The notes: a model not told the origin generated them from the letters alone. Shown: positions 34,150 through 44,981, numbered from the stretch's first letter. The stretch: DNA of 47,877 nt from Sporomusaceae bacterium (GCA_029265905.1 JAJUGR010000017.1:1-47877), one strand, 5' to 3'. A program made the numbers and translations.

Positions 34150-35103
34150 TTGAAACTTCCAGAGCTGAAGATCGGCCGATTGGTAGCTAAAGTGCCAATC
34201 ATCCAAGGTGGAATGGCTATTCGCCTTTCGACGGCCCGTCTCGCGGCTGCTGTTGCCCGCGAAGGGGGCATTGGTCTGATTGCCGCATCTGGTATGTCGT
34301 TTGATGAGCTGCGTCGCGAGATTCGCCTGGCGCGGGAACTGACGGACGGTGTGGGGATTATCGGTATCAATGCGATGGTGGCGGCGCGCGAGTTTGCCGG
34401 ACTGGTGTCGACGGCAATCGAAGAGGGAATTGATTTGGTCGTGGCTGGCGCCGGTTTTTCCCGTGACATGTTTGGTATGGGAAAAGAATCGGGAACGCCG
34501 ATCGTTCCGATTGTTTCTTCTGTGAAATTGGCCAAGATATCCCAGTCGTTGGGCGCGGCGGCTGTTATCGTTGAAGGTAAGGAAGCTGGCGGACATTTAG
34601 GGACGGATCACTCGGTGCGTGAAATACTGCCGGATATTAAAGCGGCGGTTTCGATTCCGGTGATTGGCGCTGGTGGAATCATTACCGGCCGTGATATTGT
34701 TGAAGTGTTGCGGCTTGGTGCGGATGGCGTTCAGATGGGCAGCCGTTTTGCGGCAAGTGAAGAATCGAATGGGGCTCCTGCGTTAAAGGAATTCTATCTG
34801 AAGGCCAAGCCGGAGGATATTGTTCTTATAAATAGTCCAGTAGGGCTTCCGGGTCGTGCTGTGCGCAACCCCTTTGCCCAGCAATCGCTCGAAGGCGCCG
34901 ATTTGCGGCCGGCCACTTGCGATGCCTGTTTGAAACATTGCGCTAGAAATTTTTGCATCATTAAGGCGCTAATCAGAGCCCAGCAAGGTGACGTTGAAAC
35001 CGGACTGGTTTTTACCGGAGAGAATATACATCGTATCAAAGAAATTTTACCTGTTAAAGAGATTTTTGCTCGTCTGATTCACGAAGCAGAGCAAGTTGAA
35101 TGA
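34150..35103 (+). CDS. FabK/nitronate monooxygenase-like flavoprotein with C-terminal Cys cluster
   Basis: A 317-residue FMN TIM-barrel enzyme related to FabK ([44 protein letters not shown]). Unlike the fabK product, it has four cysteines near the C-terminus, C257-x2-C260-x3-C264-x4-C269, which could bind an iron-sulfur cluster or zinc. TTG 34150 is 6 bases after GGAGGAG; a TTG at 34135 overlaps that site. It sits inside the fab operon between acpP and fabF, so a role in lipid metabolism (a second enoyl reductase, or oxidation of an acyl chain) is likely but unproven. Confidence 0.8.
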   Translation: MKLPELKIGRLVAKVPIIQGGMAIRLSTARLAAAVAREGGIGLIAASGMSFDELRREIRLARELTDGVGIIGINAMVAAREFAGLVSTAIEEGIDLVVAGAGFSRDMFGMGKESGTPIVPIVSSVKLAKISQSLGAAAVIVEGKEAGGHLGTDHSVREILPDIKAAVSIPVIGAGGIITGRDIVEVLRLGADGVQMGSRFAASEESNGAPALKEFYLKAKPEDIVLINSPVGLPGRAVRNPFAQQSLEGADLRPATCDACLKHCARNFCIIKALIRAQQGDVETGLVFTGENIHRIKEILPVKEIFARLIHEAEQVE

Positions 35104-35117
35104 TTGGGGTGAAGGGT

Positions 35118-36356
35118 TTGAGTAGACGTGTAGTAATTACCGGTATGGGCGCCTTGACGCCGGTTGGTAATGATAAAGACGCTTTCTGGAGCAACCTGTT
35201 GAAGGGTGTTTCCGGTGTCGGGCGGATTACCCGCTTTGATCCAACGGATTTTTCCACGCAAATTGCCGGCGAGGTAAAAGATTTCGACCCGGCTCAGTTT
35301 ATGGATAAGAAAGAAGCTAAGCGGATGGACCGCGTAACGCAGTTTGCGATTGCGGCTTCGAAAATGGCCATTGAGGATTCCGGCCTTGATCTTGACGCGA
35401 TGGACCGCGCCCGCATCGGCACCTGCATCGGTACCGGCATCGGCGGCGTGGAAACGCTGCATGACCAGTACAAAACCCTGTTTGACAAAGGGCCGGGCCG
35501 CGTAAGCCCGTTCTTTGTGCCGATGATGATCGCCAACATGCCGGCTGGACAAGTTTCGATCATGTTTGGGCTGCAAGGTCCGAATACCTGCATCGTTACC
35601 GCGTGCGCTACCGGCACGAACTGCATCGGCGAGGCGTTCCGCGCTATTCAGCGGGGCGATGCGGACGTCATGGTGGCAGGCGGCACGGAAGCTGCGGTTT
35701 CGCAGATTGCAGTCGCTGGTTTTTGCTCCATGAAAGCCCTTTCGACGCGCAATGATGAACCGACGAAAGCTTCCCGTCCGTTTGACAAGGACCGCGACGG
35801 TTTTGTCATGGGCGAAGGTGCGGGCGTCGTCGTGCTGGAAACCTTGGAAAGCGCTTTGGCCAGAGGCGCCAAGATTTATGCGGAATTGATCGGCTACGGC
35901 ACGAACGCCGATGCCTACCACATTACGGCGCCCGCGCCGGAAGGCATACAAGCGGGCCGCTGCATGCAGCTGGCCATCGATGATGCGGGGCTGAAGCCGG
36001 AGGAAGTTGACTACGTCAATGCCCACGGCACTTCCACGCCGCTCAATGACAAAAACGAAACGCTGGCGATCAAGCGCATCTTTGGCGAACATGCGAAGAA
36101 CATGAAGGTCAGCTCGATCAAATCCATGACGGGACACTTGCTCGGCGCGGCCGGCGCAATCGAACTGATTGCCTCCGTCTTGACCGTTCAGCAGGACATC
36201 ATTCCGCCGACGATCAACTACGAAACGACGGACGAGGAATTGGACCTTGATTATGTGCCGAACGAAGCGCGCAAAGCGGTTGTCAATGTCGCCATTTCGA
36301 ACTCCTTCGGGTTTGGCGGCCACAACGCTACGCTTGTCGTTCGCAAATACAAATAA
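35118..36356 (+). CDS. fabF: 3-oxoacyl-ACP synthase II
   Basis: The main elongating condensing enzyme. The 412-residue thiolase-fold protein starts [17 protein letters not shown] from TTG 35118, which matches the family N-terminus; an in-frame ATG at 35100 overlapping the previous stop is possible. Catalytic Cys163 lies in TACATGTNC, one active-site His in [11 protein letters not shown] (about 299) and the second in [11 protein letters not shown] (about 336). It is followed 25 bases later by rnc. Confidence 0.95.
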   Translation: MSRRVVITGMGALTPVGNDKDAFWSNLLKGVSGVGRITRFDPTDFSTQIAGEVKDFDPAQFMDKKEAKRMDRVTQFAIAASKMAIEDSGLDLDAMDRARIGTCIGTGIGGVETLHDQYKTLFDKGPGRVSPFFVPMMIANMPAGQVSIMFGLQGPNTCIVTACATGTNCIGEAFRAIQRGDADVMVAGGTEAAVSQIAVAGFCSMKALSTRNDEPTKASRPFDKDRDGFVMGEGAGVVVLETLESALARGAKIYAELIGYGTNADAYHITAPAPEGIQAGRCMQLAIDDAGLKPEEVDYVNAHGTSTPLNDKNETLAIKRIFGEHAKNMKVSSIKSMTGHLLGAAGAIELIASVLTVQQDIIPPTINYETTDEELDLDYVPNEARKAVVNVAISNSFGFGGHNATLVVRKYK

Positions 36357-36381
36357 GTACGCTGCCAGTTAGGAGTGCGCA

Positions 36382-37089
36382 ATGAACCAGCTCAGAGCAA
36401 ACCAATTGAATGATTTTTGCCAATCAATTGGCGTGAGCTGGAATGCGTTGCCATTGCTCGACACGGCGCTCACCCATACGTCTTATGCCAATGAGGCGAA
36501 GGGCAAGCGCAAGCCGGCCCATAACGAGCGCTTGGAGTTTCTTGGCGATTCGGTGCTGGGCATGGCGGTGGCCGGATATCTGTACCGGCAGTTCCCGAAC
36601 CTGCCGGAGGGCGACTTGACCCGGATTCGCGCCAAGGTTGTCTGCGAGACAACCTTGGCGAAAGTCGCTACGGAGCATGGCCTTGGCAGCTTGTTGCGGC
36701 TGGGGCGGGGCGAGGAGCTATCCGGCGGCCGCGAACGGCATTCGATTTTAGCCGATGCCCTGGAGGCTGTGTTCGGCGCAGCCTATTTGGATGGCGGCTT
36801 TGCCCATGCCGAACGGATCGTGCTTCAGTTTCTGTCGTCGGTGCTGGCCAGCGTTGACGTGGAAAACGGCACGGAAGACTACAAGACCCTCCTGCAGGAG
36901 CTGGCGCAGCGTGATGCGGAAGCGCAGATTTGCTATCGGGTCGTGGGCGAAAGAGGCCCGGACCATAACAAGACTTTTTCTGTCAGTGTGGAAGTGAATG
37001 GCAAGCCTTTGGGGTTTGGCGAAGGCCACTCAAAAAAAGAGGCTGAACAGCGTGCCGCCAGGGAAGCCGTCGGCGCTTGGCAAGAATAG
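36382..37089 (+). CDS. rnc: ribonuclease III
   Basis: It cleaves double-stranded RNA in rRNA maturation and mRNA decay. The 235-residue protein has an RNase III domain (about 10-155), with the signature ERLEFLGDSVLG (about 50-61) and the second acidic site in DALEAVFGAAYLD (about 125-137), and a dsRNA-binding domain (about 165-233; KKEAEQRAAREA). TTAGGAGTG precedes ATG. It lies last in the fatty-acid cluster and ends before an intrinsic terminator, as often seen in Firmicutes (acpP-fabF-rnc-smc order). Confidence 0.96.
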   Translation: MNQLRANQLNDFCQSIGVSWNALPLLDTALTHTSYANEAKGKRKPAHNERLEFLGDSVLGMAVAGYLYRQFPNLPEGDLTRIRAKVVCETTLAKVATEHGLGSLLRLGRGEELSGGRERHSILADALEAVFGAAYLDGGFAHAERIVLQFLSSVLASVDVENGTEDYKTLLQELAQRDAEAQICYRVVGERGPDHNKTFSVSVEVNGKPLGFGEGHSKKEAEQRAAREAVGAWQE

Positions 37090-37100
37090 GTGCAAGCAAG

Positions 37101-37130
37101 GGGCGCAGAGGCTGCGCTCTTTTTTCTTTT
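37101..37130 (+). terminator. intrinsic terminator after rnc
   Basis: Stem GCGCAG/CTGCGC (37103-37108 / 37112-37117), extendable to 8 bp, has a 3-base loop and is followed by TCTTTTTTCTTTT. It falls between rnc and the radical SAM gene, whose ribosome-binding site starts immediately after. Confidence 0.8.
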
Positions 37131-37141
37131 CAGGAGGGAAC

Positions 37142-38188
37142 ATGGCTGGTCCGACAATCATTCCTATTTTTATTCCGCAGCAAGGCTGCCCGTGCCAATG
37201 CATTTATTGCCTGAAGGCGGTCGTGGGCGGCGGTACGGCCGACGCGGCGCCGGACCCGGAAGCGCTTGTGGCGGACGCCTGCCGCTTTTTCCGCGGGCAG
37301 GGCGTTGGCCAGGCGGACGAGCTGGCGTTCTACGGCGGTACGTTCACCCTGCTGCCGGCTGAGCGTCAGGTACGGTTGTTGGAAGCGGCGGTGCGGGAAA
37401 AAGACCGCGGGTACATCCGCCGCATCCGCCTGTCGACCCGGCCGGACGCGATCGACCGGGAGACCTGCGCCCGCCTGGCTTTTTACCAGGTGAAGCTGGT
37501 TGAGCTCGGCGTCCAGTCGCTGGATGCGCGCGTCTTGGCCGCCAGCGGTCGGGACTACGAGCCGCGCTGCGTGGTGGAAAGCCAGGAAATGCTGCGGGAC
37601 GCGGGGATAGAGGCCGCCTTTCAGCTGATGCTGGGGCTGCCCAGGCAAAATTGGCGCAGCGTCATCGAGACGGCCCGGGCGGTGCAGCGGCTGCGGCCGG
37701 CCGGCGTGCGGATTTACCCCCTGCTTGTATTCAAGGGTACGGCGCTGGCGGCGGCGTGGCGGGCCGGCGCGTATCGGCCGCTGCCGCTGCGCACGGCCGT
37801 GGCGCAGGCTTCCTACTGGCGCAGCGCGTTTGCGGACGCGAAGATTCCGGTGTTTCGCATCGGGCTGCAGTTGGCCCAGCCGGAGCTGCGCCAGGTCGCG
37901 GCCGGACCCTGGCATCCGTCGTTCGCCGCCCTTGTGGCGGCCCACGGGGCGCGTGCCGTGCTGGGCGGGCATTTGGACGGGCTTGCTGACAGCCAGGCTT
38001 GCGTGCGCCTCAGCCTGGCGCGCGGAAAGCGCAGCGCCGTTTTGCAGCAGGACAAGCCCGCCTTGATCCAGTTATTGAAAAACCACCCTGATACTTACTT
38101 TGAAATTGCCAATAATGATCTTGCTTCTGATTATTTAATTAAAATATGTAATTTGACAGAAAAAATCGAACACTTTTCGGCCCGTTAA
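37142..38188 (+). CDS. Elp3-like radical SAM protein
   Basis: The 348-residue protein binds an SAM-associated [4Fe-4S] cluster through Cys16-x3-Cys20-x2-Cys23 (GCPCQCIYC). It has an Elp3-type radical SAM barrel, with FYGGTFTLLP about 64-73 and VELGVQSLDARVL about 120-132. No acetyltransferase domain follows, unlike true Elp3, so it matches the short radical SAM proteins found between rnc and smc in Clostridia and Negativicutes. Target unknown; tRNA modification is possible. CAGGAGGG supports ATG 37142. The C-terminal 40 residues are AT-rich in codon use compared with the very GC-rich body of the gene. Confidence 0.8.
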   Translation: MAGPTIIPIFIPQQGCPCQCIYCLKAVVGGGTADAAPDPEALVADACRFFRGQGVGQADELAFYGGTFTLLPAERQVRLLEAAVREKDRGYIRRIRLSTRPDAIDRETCARLAFYQVKLVELGVQSLDARVLAASGRDYEPRCVVESQEMLRDAGIEAAFQLMLGLPRQNWRSVIETARAVQRLRPAGVRIYPLLVFKGTALAAAWRAGAYRPLPLRTAVAQASYWRSAFADAKIPVFRIGLQLAQPELRQVAAGPWHPSFAALVAAHGARAVLGGHLDGLADSQACVRLSLARGKRSAVLQQDKPALIQLLKNHPDTYFEIANNDLASDYLIKICNLTEKIEHFSAR

Positions 38189-38217
38189 GAAGGATAATGC
38201 TAGGCATTGACGAATAA
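38189..38217 (+). promoter_or_regulatory. sigma-H-type promoter of spoVS
   Basis: GAAGGATAA (38189-38197) and GACGAATAA (38209-38217), separated by 11 bases, fit the sigma-H consensus RnAGGAWWW-N11-12-RnnGAATWW at every defined position. spoVS of B. subtilis is also sigma-H dependent. Confidence 0.8.
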
Positions 38218-38279
38218 AGGCATAAAGCGGTTAAGTTCGTCTTACTATTAAACTCGTACTACTAAAGGAGGTAAACGTC

Positions 38280-38540
38280 ATGGAAATTCTAAAGGTATCT
38301 GCCCAGTCTGTTCCCAAGTCAGTGGCTGGCGCGCTTGCAGCCGTGCTGCGCGAAAACAATACAGCTGAAGTACAGGCTGTTGGCGCTGGTGCGGTCAATC
38401 AAGCCGTTAAAGCCATTGCAATTGCGCGAGGCTTTGTCGCTCCGAATGGGATCAACTTAATTTGCATCCCGGCTTTTGCAGAAATTTCCATTGATGGTGA
38501 GGAGAGAACTGCAATCCGCTTTATTGTCGAACCACGCTAA
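38280..38540 (+). CDS. spoVS: stage V sporulation protein S
   Basis: An 86-residue Alba-fold-like protein that is highly conserved in sporulating Firmicutes and needed for spore coat assembly and passage past stage V. The sequence shows MEILKVSAQSVPKSVAGALA, GAGAVNQAVKAIAIARGF and IAFAEI-type motifs throughout; it is full length. AAAGGAGGT gives a very strong ribosome-binding site. It stands alone between a sigma-H promoter and an intrinsic terminator, which separates it from the radical SAM and smc genes. Confidence 0.97.
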   Translation: MEILKVSAQSVPKSVAGALAAVLRENNTAEVQAVGAGAVNQAVKAIAIARGFVAPNGINLICIPAFAEISIDGEERTAIRFIVEPR

Positions 38541-38551
38541 TGCTTTACGAT

Positions 38552-38579
38552 AAAAAACCTGCCGCAGGGCAGGTTTTTT
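38552..38579 (+). terminator. intrinsic terminator after spoVS
   Basis: A 12-bp perfect stem AAAAAACCTGCC/GGCAGGTTTTTT (38552-38563 / 38568-38579) with loop GCAG, ending in T6. Confidence 0.92.
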
Positions 38580-38587
38580 GTATTTTC

Positions 38588-38617
38588 TTGTGCTGACCTG
38601 TGCGGGAATGGTAAAAT
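38588..38617 (+). promoter_or_regulatory. weak candidate promoter of smc
   Basis: TTGTGC (38588-38593) and TAAAAT (38612-38617) are 18 bases apart, just after the spoVS terminator. The -35 is poor. Confidence 0.3.
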
Positions 38618-38657
38618 TGAACTAACTTTGACATAAAGAATGGATTGGGTGATTTTA

Positions 38658-41600
38658 TTGCGGTTGCAAAGCTTTTCGGCCTATGGCTTTAAATCGTTCG
38701 CGGAGAAAATTGATGTGGAGTTTGACGCCGGGATTACGGCGATTGTCGGGCCGAACGGGAGCGGCAAAAGCAACATTGCCGACGCCATTCGCTGGGTGCT
38801 GGGCGAGCAGAGCATTCGCAGCCTGCGCGGCAATAAAATGGAGGATGTCATTTTTTCCGGCAGCGGCAAACGCCGGCCGCTGGGCGTGGCGGAGGTCTCC
38901 CTTACGTTCGACAACGCGGAGAAAACGCTGCCCCTTGATTACGCCGAGGTGACCGTCAGCCGGCGCTTGTTCCGCTCCGGCGAAAGCGAATACACGATCA
39001 ATCGTTCCGCCTGCCGGCTAAAGGACATCCATGAATTGTTTTCGGACACGGGGCTGGGCAAGGGCGCTTTGGCGATTATCGGACAGAACAAAATCGATGA
39101 AATCCTGAACAGCCGGCCGGAGGAGCGCCGCGCGCTTTTTGAGGAGGCGGCCGGCATCGCCCGCTTTAAACTGCGCAAGCGGGACGCGGAAAAAAAACTG
39201 GAGGAAACCGCGGCTAACTTGGTGCGGATTCAGGATATCAAGGCCGCGCTGGAAGAACAGTTGGAGCCGCTGGCGCAAAGCGCGGAGCGGACCAAAAAGT
39301 ATTTGGAGATGGAGGCCGTTTGGCGCGCCTGCCTGATCACGTTGGCGGCAGGCGACATCGAGCGCCTGGAAGCAGAGCAGCAGGCCCTGACAACAGGACT
39401 CGGCGGCGAAAAAGAACGGGCGGACGACCTTGCCGGCGCGCTGGCCGTCCAGGAGGCGGCCTTGGAGGCGAACGCCCTTGAAGTGGCCTTGGCCGACAAG
39501 ACCTGCCAGGAAGTCCAGGGCCGCCTGCACGACCGGGAAACTTGCGCGGGCCAGCTGGCCGCCCAGCAGCAGGTGCTTGAGGAGCGCGCCAGGCAAATCG
39601 GGGAAGCCGGCGAGCGGCTGGCGCGTGAACGGGAACGGGTGGCCCTGGAACACGAGTCTGCGATCAATCAGCAGGCGAAGGTGGCCGAGGAACGGGCTGC
39701 CTGGCAAGCGGGCTTGCAGCAAAAGCATGGCGAGCTGCAGGCGGCTCAGGCCAGGCGCGGACAGATCGTGCACGCGCTGCGCCAATTGGAGGAGAAGGCC
39801 CGCCAGCGCCAGGATGATGTGTTCCAGCAGCAACATGAGGCCGTTGCGTACCGCAACGAGATTCGGGCGGTTGAAAAGGAACGGCAGCAATTAGCCGCGG
39901 CCGCGGCCCGTTGCGCGCGTGAACGCGAGGCGGGCGCTCTAGCGTTGCAGCGCTGCCATCAGGACCTGGCGGCGGCGCAGGCGGAAATTGCCGCCGTCCA
40001 GGCGCAAGCAGCGCTAGAGCAAGAGCAGCAGGCGCGTCTGGCCGGACAGCGGCAGCAGCTTCTTGGCCGCCAGCAGGCCGATCAGAAGGCTGAACGCCAG
40101 CTCCAGGATCAATATGCCGCCGTCAATGCGCGGCGCACCCTGCTGAGCAATATGCAGCGCGAGTATGAAGGGTATGCCCGGAGCATCCGCGTGCTGCTGA
40201 AAGCGGAGGAAGGCTTCCGGGCCGATATTCATGGCACGGTCGCGGAGGTCATTCAGGTTCCGGACCAATATGTAACGGCGGCGGAAATCGCCCTGGGCGG
40301 CGCGCTGCAGCATGTTGTCACGGCAACGGATGAAGCGGCGAAAAAGGCAATCGCTTTTTTGAAACGCCAGCAGGCGGGGCGGGCTACCTTTTTGCCCTTG
40401 TCCACCATCCAGCCGGGCGCGCCGCGTCCGCAGGAACTGCAGGCCGCGCAAGAACCGGGCATGCTCGGGCGCTTGAGCGATTTCATTGACTGCGCAGCCG
40501 CCTATCGTCCGATCGTTGAGTTTCTTGTCGGCCGGACGCTGCTGGCGGAGTCGATCGATGCGGCGCTCTCTTGCGCGAAAAAGCATCAGTTCCGGGTGCG
40601 GATTGTCACGCTGGAAGGCGACCTGGTCAACCCTGGCGGCTCCATGAGCGGCGGCAGCCACGGCAAGCGGGACACGGGCCTCCTTTCCCGCCAGGCGGCC
40701 TTGACGGAGGCGAATGAGCAGCTGGCCCGCCTCGAGCAAGAGCTGGCGCAGCTGCGCAATGAAAAGATGCAGCAGCAGCGAGCCTTGACGGCCTTGGAGC
40801 ACGAGGTGGAAGAGCTGCGCAAAGCGCAGAGCAGCACGCAGGCGCTGCTGATCCAGGCCAGGGCGCGTCTCGATTATTTGCAGACAGAGGAAAAACGCCT
40901 GCAGCTGCAGGCTGATGTGGCGGCCAGTGAAGGCAAGCAGCATCAGGAAGCGATGCTTGAATTGGAGCGGCGCGGCGAGCAGGCCAAGGAGGCCTTGTCG
41001 GCGCTCGAGGAACGCCAGCGCTCGGCGGCGGATCTGGACCGCGACCTGGAGGAGCAGCGCCAGACCCTGGCCGCGGAGCAGGAGCAGGCGGTTACGGCCG
41101 TTATGGCGGCGGAGGCGGCCTATCAGACCGCCAGGCAGCGCGGCGAATGGATTGAGAGCCGCTGGCGGGAACTGACGGGCGAGGTGGAAAAGCGCCACGG
41201 CGAGGTCGCCAAACTCTTGGATGAACAGGCCGCCCTCGAGCAGCAGCTTCTGGAAACAAAAACGCAGCTAACCGCGCTGGCCGATGAATTGACGGCCGTC
41301 AACGGCGCGCTGGCCGCGGCCCGCGTTGAGAAACAAGAAGCCGAACAGGCCAAAATGGCGCTATTGGTTCGGCAAAAAGAAGTAGAAAATAGAGTGCGGG
41401 ACGAACGCCGCCGGCAAACTGAAATGCAGCGGCGCATTCACGACCTGGAAATTCGCCTGACCAAGACGGAGTTCCAACTGAATGCGGCTACGGAGCAACT
41501 GCAGGCGCAGACGGGCCTTTCCGTGGCGGAGGCCAAAGCTTTCCCGAAACGGGACGAGCCGGCCGACGTCTTGAACGAAAGGGTTGCCGCGCTGGAGGCG

Positions 41601-42245
41601 GAGATGAAAGCGCTGGGGCCGGTGAATCCGACGGCCGTGCAGGATTATGAACAGGCGAATGAACGCTATCAGTTTTTGTCAGCCCAGCAGGCTGACTTGC
41701 TGGCAGCCCGGCAGTCTTTGGCGGAGGTCATTGCCGCTATGGATAAGACGATGACAGATCAGTTCGAGGCGGCCTTTGCGGCCATCAACGAGCATTTCGC
41801 CACCTGCTTTGCCCGGCTGTTCGGCGGCGGCGTGGCGCGCTTGTCGCTGGCGGACCCCAAGGACGTGCTCGGTTCGGGCGTCGACATCACCGTGCAGCCG
41901 CCCGGCAAGAAAATGCAGCACATGGCGCTCTTGTCCGGCGGCGAGCGGGCGCTGACCGTGATCGCGCTGCTGTTTGCCGTGCTCTTGTACAAGCCGTCGC
42001 CGTTTTGCGTGCTGGACGAAATCGACGCCGCCCTGGACGAAGCGAATGTCGACCGCTTTGCGCAATTTTTGAGCGAACTGGCCGGCTGCACGCAGTTCAT
42101 TGTCATTACGCACCGCAAAGGGACGATGGAAGCCGCCAACGTGCTCCACGGGGTGACGATGGAAGAGTCCGGCGTGTCGCGGCTGTTGTCAGTCAAAATG
42201 GAAGAGGAAAGGCCAAAGGAGGCATTATTAAATGGCATTTTTTGA
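38658..42245 (+). CDS. smc: chromosome segregation/condensation ATPase SMC
   Basis: The structural-maintenance-of-chromosomes protein, about 1195 residues, which with ScpA/ScpB organises newly replicated DNA. Order of parts: N-terminal ATPase half with Walker A GPNGSGKSN (about 31-39), a long coiled coil rich in Glu/Gln/Ala (about 160-490), the hinge (about 500-660; ending in LVNPGGSMSGG), a return coiled coil (about 670-1000), and the C-terminal half with signature LSGGERALTV and Walker B VLDEIDAALD. TTG 38658 (MRLQSFSAYGFKSF) is preferred, with GGGTGA 5 bases before; ATG 38640 would add 6 residues. The end overlaps ftsY by 14 bases. Confidence 0.96.
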   Translation: MRLQSFSAYGFKSFAEKIDVEFDAGITAIVGPNGSGKSNIADAIRWVLGEQSIRSLRGNKMEDVIFSGSGKRRPLGVAEVSLTFDNAEKTLPLDYAEVTVSRRLFRSGESEYTINRSACRLKDIHELFSDTGLGKGALAIIGQNKIDEILNSRPEERRALFEEAAGIARFKLRKRDAEKKLEETAANLVRIQDIKAALEEQLEPLAQSAERTKKYLEMEAVWRACLITLAAGDIERLEAEQQALTTGLGGEKERADDLAGALAVQEAALEANALEVALADKTCQEVQGRLHDRETCAGQLAAQQQVLEERARQIGEAGERLARERERVALEHESAINQQAKVAEERAAWQAGLQQKHGELQAAQARRGQIVHALRQLEEKARQRQDDVFQQQHEAVAYRNEIRAVEKERQQLAAAAARCAREREAGALALQRCHQDLAAAQAEIAAVQAQAALEQEQQARLAGQRQQLLGRQQADQKAERQLQDQYAAVNARRTLLSNMQREYEGYARSIRVLLKAEEGFRADIHGTVAEVIQVPDQYVTAAEIALGGALQHVVTATDEAAKKAIAFLKRQQAGRATFLPLSTIQPGAPRPQELQAAQEPGMLGRLSDFIDCAAAYRPIVEFLVGRTLLAESIDAALSCAKKHQFRVRIVTLEGDLVNPGGSMSGGSHGKRDTGLLSRQAALTEANEQLARLEQELAQLRNEKMQQQRALTALEHEVEELRKAQSSTQALLIQARARLDYLQTEEKRLQLQADVAASEGKQHQEAMLELERRGEQAKEALSALEERQRSAADLDRDLEEQRQTLAAEQEQAVTAVMAAEAAYQTARQRGEWIESRWRELTGEVEKRHGEVAKLLDEQAALEQQLLETKTQLTALADELTAVNGALAAARVEKQEAEQAKMALLVRQKEVENRVRDERRRQTEMQRRIHDLEIRLTKTEFQLNAATEQLQAQTGLSVAEAKAFPKRDEPADVLNERVAALEAEMKALGPVNPTAVQDYEQANERYQFLSAQQADLLAARQSLAEVIAAMDKTMTDQFEAAFAAINEHFATCFARLFGGGVARLSLADPKDVLGSGVDITVQPPGKKMQHMALLSGGERALTVIALLFAVLLYKPSPFCVLDEIDAALDEANVDRFAQFLSELAGCTQFIVITHRKGTMEAANVLHGVTMEESGVSRLLSVKMEEERPKEALLNGIF

Positions 42246-43146
42246 ACGACTGCGGGCCGGATTGGACAAGACGAGGAAGAATTTCACCGATAAAATCGCG
42301 GCGCTGGTGTCAGGTTCGGCCGCCATTAATGAGGATTTTTATGAGGAACTCGAAGCGCTGCTCGTGATGGCGGATGTGGGCGTCAACACGACCGGCAAGC
42401 TGATCGAAGCGATCCGCGCGGCCGTGAAGCGGCGCGAAGTTACGGAGCCGGACCAGGTGCTGCCGTTTTTGCGGGCCTATGTGTCGGAGCGGCTTGGCGA
42501 AGGCGTGGCGCGCACCAAAATTAGCGGCACTCCGACCGTCATTTTGGTGGTGGGTGTCAACGGCGTCGGCAAGACGACGACCATCGGCAAGCTGGGCCAT
42601 TACTATTCGCTGCTGGGCTACAAGGTCATGTTCGCAGCCGCCGACACGTTCAGGGCGGCGGCTGCCGACCAGCTTGCGATCTGGGGCGAGCGCGCCAAGG
42701 CGACGGTTGTCCGGCAGGCGGAGGGCTCGGATCCGGCGGCGGTTGTATTCGACGCCCTGCAGTCGGCCAAGGCCAAGCAGGCGGACATTTTATTCATCGA
42801 TACGGCCGGCCGCTTGCAGAACAAGGCCAACTTGATGGAAGAGCTGCGCAAGATTCACCGCGTGATCAAGCGCGAAATTCCCGACGCGCCGCATGAAACG
42901 CTGCTGGTCCTCGACGCGACCACGGGCCAGAACGCCTTGAACCAGGCAAAAGTATTTCAGGAAGTGGCCGACGTCAGCGGCGTCGTCTTGACGAAGCTCG
43001 ACGGAACGGCCAAGGGCGGGATTGTCGTGGCGATCAAGGAGGAAATCGGCATTCCTGTCAAATGGATCGGCGTGGGCGAGGGCGTGATGGATTTCCGGCC
43101 GTTTGAACCGGAAGAGTTTGTGAAGGCGCTCTTTGACAAGGAATAA
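42232..43146 (+). CDS. ftsY: signal recognition particle receptor FtsY
   Basis: The SRP receptor GTPase, 304 residues: the NG module without the long acidic A domain, as in many Firmicutes. Motifs are GVNGVGKTTTIGKL (G1, about 105-118), DTFRAAAADQL, DTAGRLQNK (G3, about 188) and TKLDGTAKGG (G4 region, about 248). AAAGGAGG lies before ATG. Overlap with smc implies co-transcription. Its partner ffh lies 0.45 kb downstream. Confidence 0.96.
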   Translation: MAFFERLRAGLDKTRKNFTDKIAALVSGSAAINEDFYEELEALLVMADVGVNTTGKLIEAIRAAVKRREVTEPDQVLPFLRAYVSERLGEGVARTKISGTPTVILVVGVNGVGKTTTIGKLGHYYSLLGYKVMFAAADTFRAAAADQLAIWGERAKATVVRQAEGSDPAAVVFDALQSAKAKQADILFIDTAGRLQNKANLMEELRKIHRVIKREIPDAPHETLLVLDATTGQNALNQAKVFQEVADVSGVVLTKLDGTAKGGIVVAIKEEIGIPVKWIGVGEGVMDFRPFEPEEFVKALFDKE

Positions 43147-43206
43147 TGCTTGACAGGCTTGGCGGGCTGTAGTAGAATCTTGCTGTAAAGGAATAATGCT
43201 TGTCAG
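43138..43206 (+). repeat. short direct repeat flanking the ylxM promoter
   Basis: AAGGAATAATGCTTG occurs at 43138-43152 (spanning the ftsY stop) and 43188-43202, exactly 50 bases apart; with the following bases, 18 of 19 positions match. Confidence 0.6.
43150..43178 (+). promoter_or_regulatory. promoter of ylxM-ffh
   Basis: Perfect TTGACA (43150-43155) and TAGAAT (43173-43178), 17 bases apart, in the short gap after ftsY. Confidence 0.8.
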
Positions 43207-43223
43207 ATGAAGGAGGTGTCCAC

Positions 43224-43593
43224 TTGCAAGATCAGCTGGATCACCGGTTGCGAGTGGTATTGCTTCTTGATTTTTACGGCGCATTACTGACGGAAAAACA
43301 GCGGCAGTACTTGGAGTATCATTTTCAAAACGATTTGTCCCTGGCCGAGATTGCCGAAGAATTCGGCGTGACGCGCCAGGCGGTGCACGACGTGTTGAAA
43401 CGCGCGGAAGGCGTGTTGGAGGCTTATGAAAGCCGGTTGGGGCTGGTGGCGCGCAATCAGGCGGAACGCCAGGTGGTGAAGGAAGCGGTCGTCCAGCTGG
43501 ATGAGTACCTGTCTGGCGCGGACAAGCGTCCTGAAACGCTGTTTGTGGTGCGCAACAGCCTGCGTGGACTGTTGGATGAGGAGGCTTTACCCG

Positions 43594-43604
<11 letters not shown>
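43224..43604 (+). CDS. ylxM: YlxM family SRP-associated DNA/RNA-binding protein
   Basis: A 126-residue sigma-70 region-4-like helix-turn-helix protein ([35 protein letters not shown], about 23-57, split over two helices). YlxM is encoded just upstream of ffh across Firmicutes and is reported to modulate SRP assembly and GTPase activity in Streptococcus. TTG 43224 is 5 bases after AAGGAGGTG. Its end overlaps the ffh start by 11 bases. Confidence 0.92.
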
Positions 43605-44931
<1,327 letters not shown>

Positions 44932-44981
44932 CTTGCCGTTTTTCAATAAGTTCGAGTTGCTTTGAGAGGAGGTGAAAAAAC

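Noticed and set aside
38683-42149. Several long ORFs inside smc on both strands
   Set aside because: GC-rich coiled-coil coding DNA gives long accidental frames; none has a plausible start or protein-like composition.
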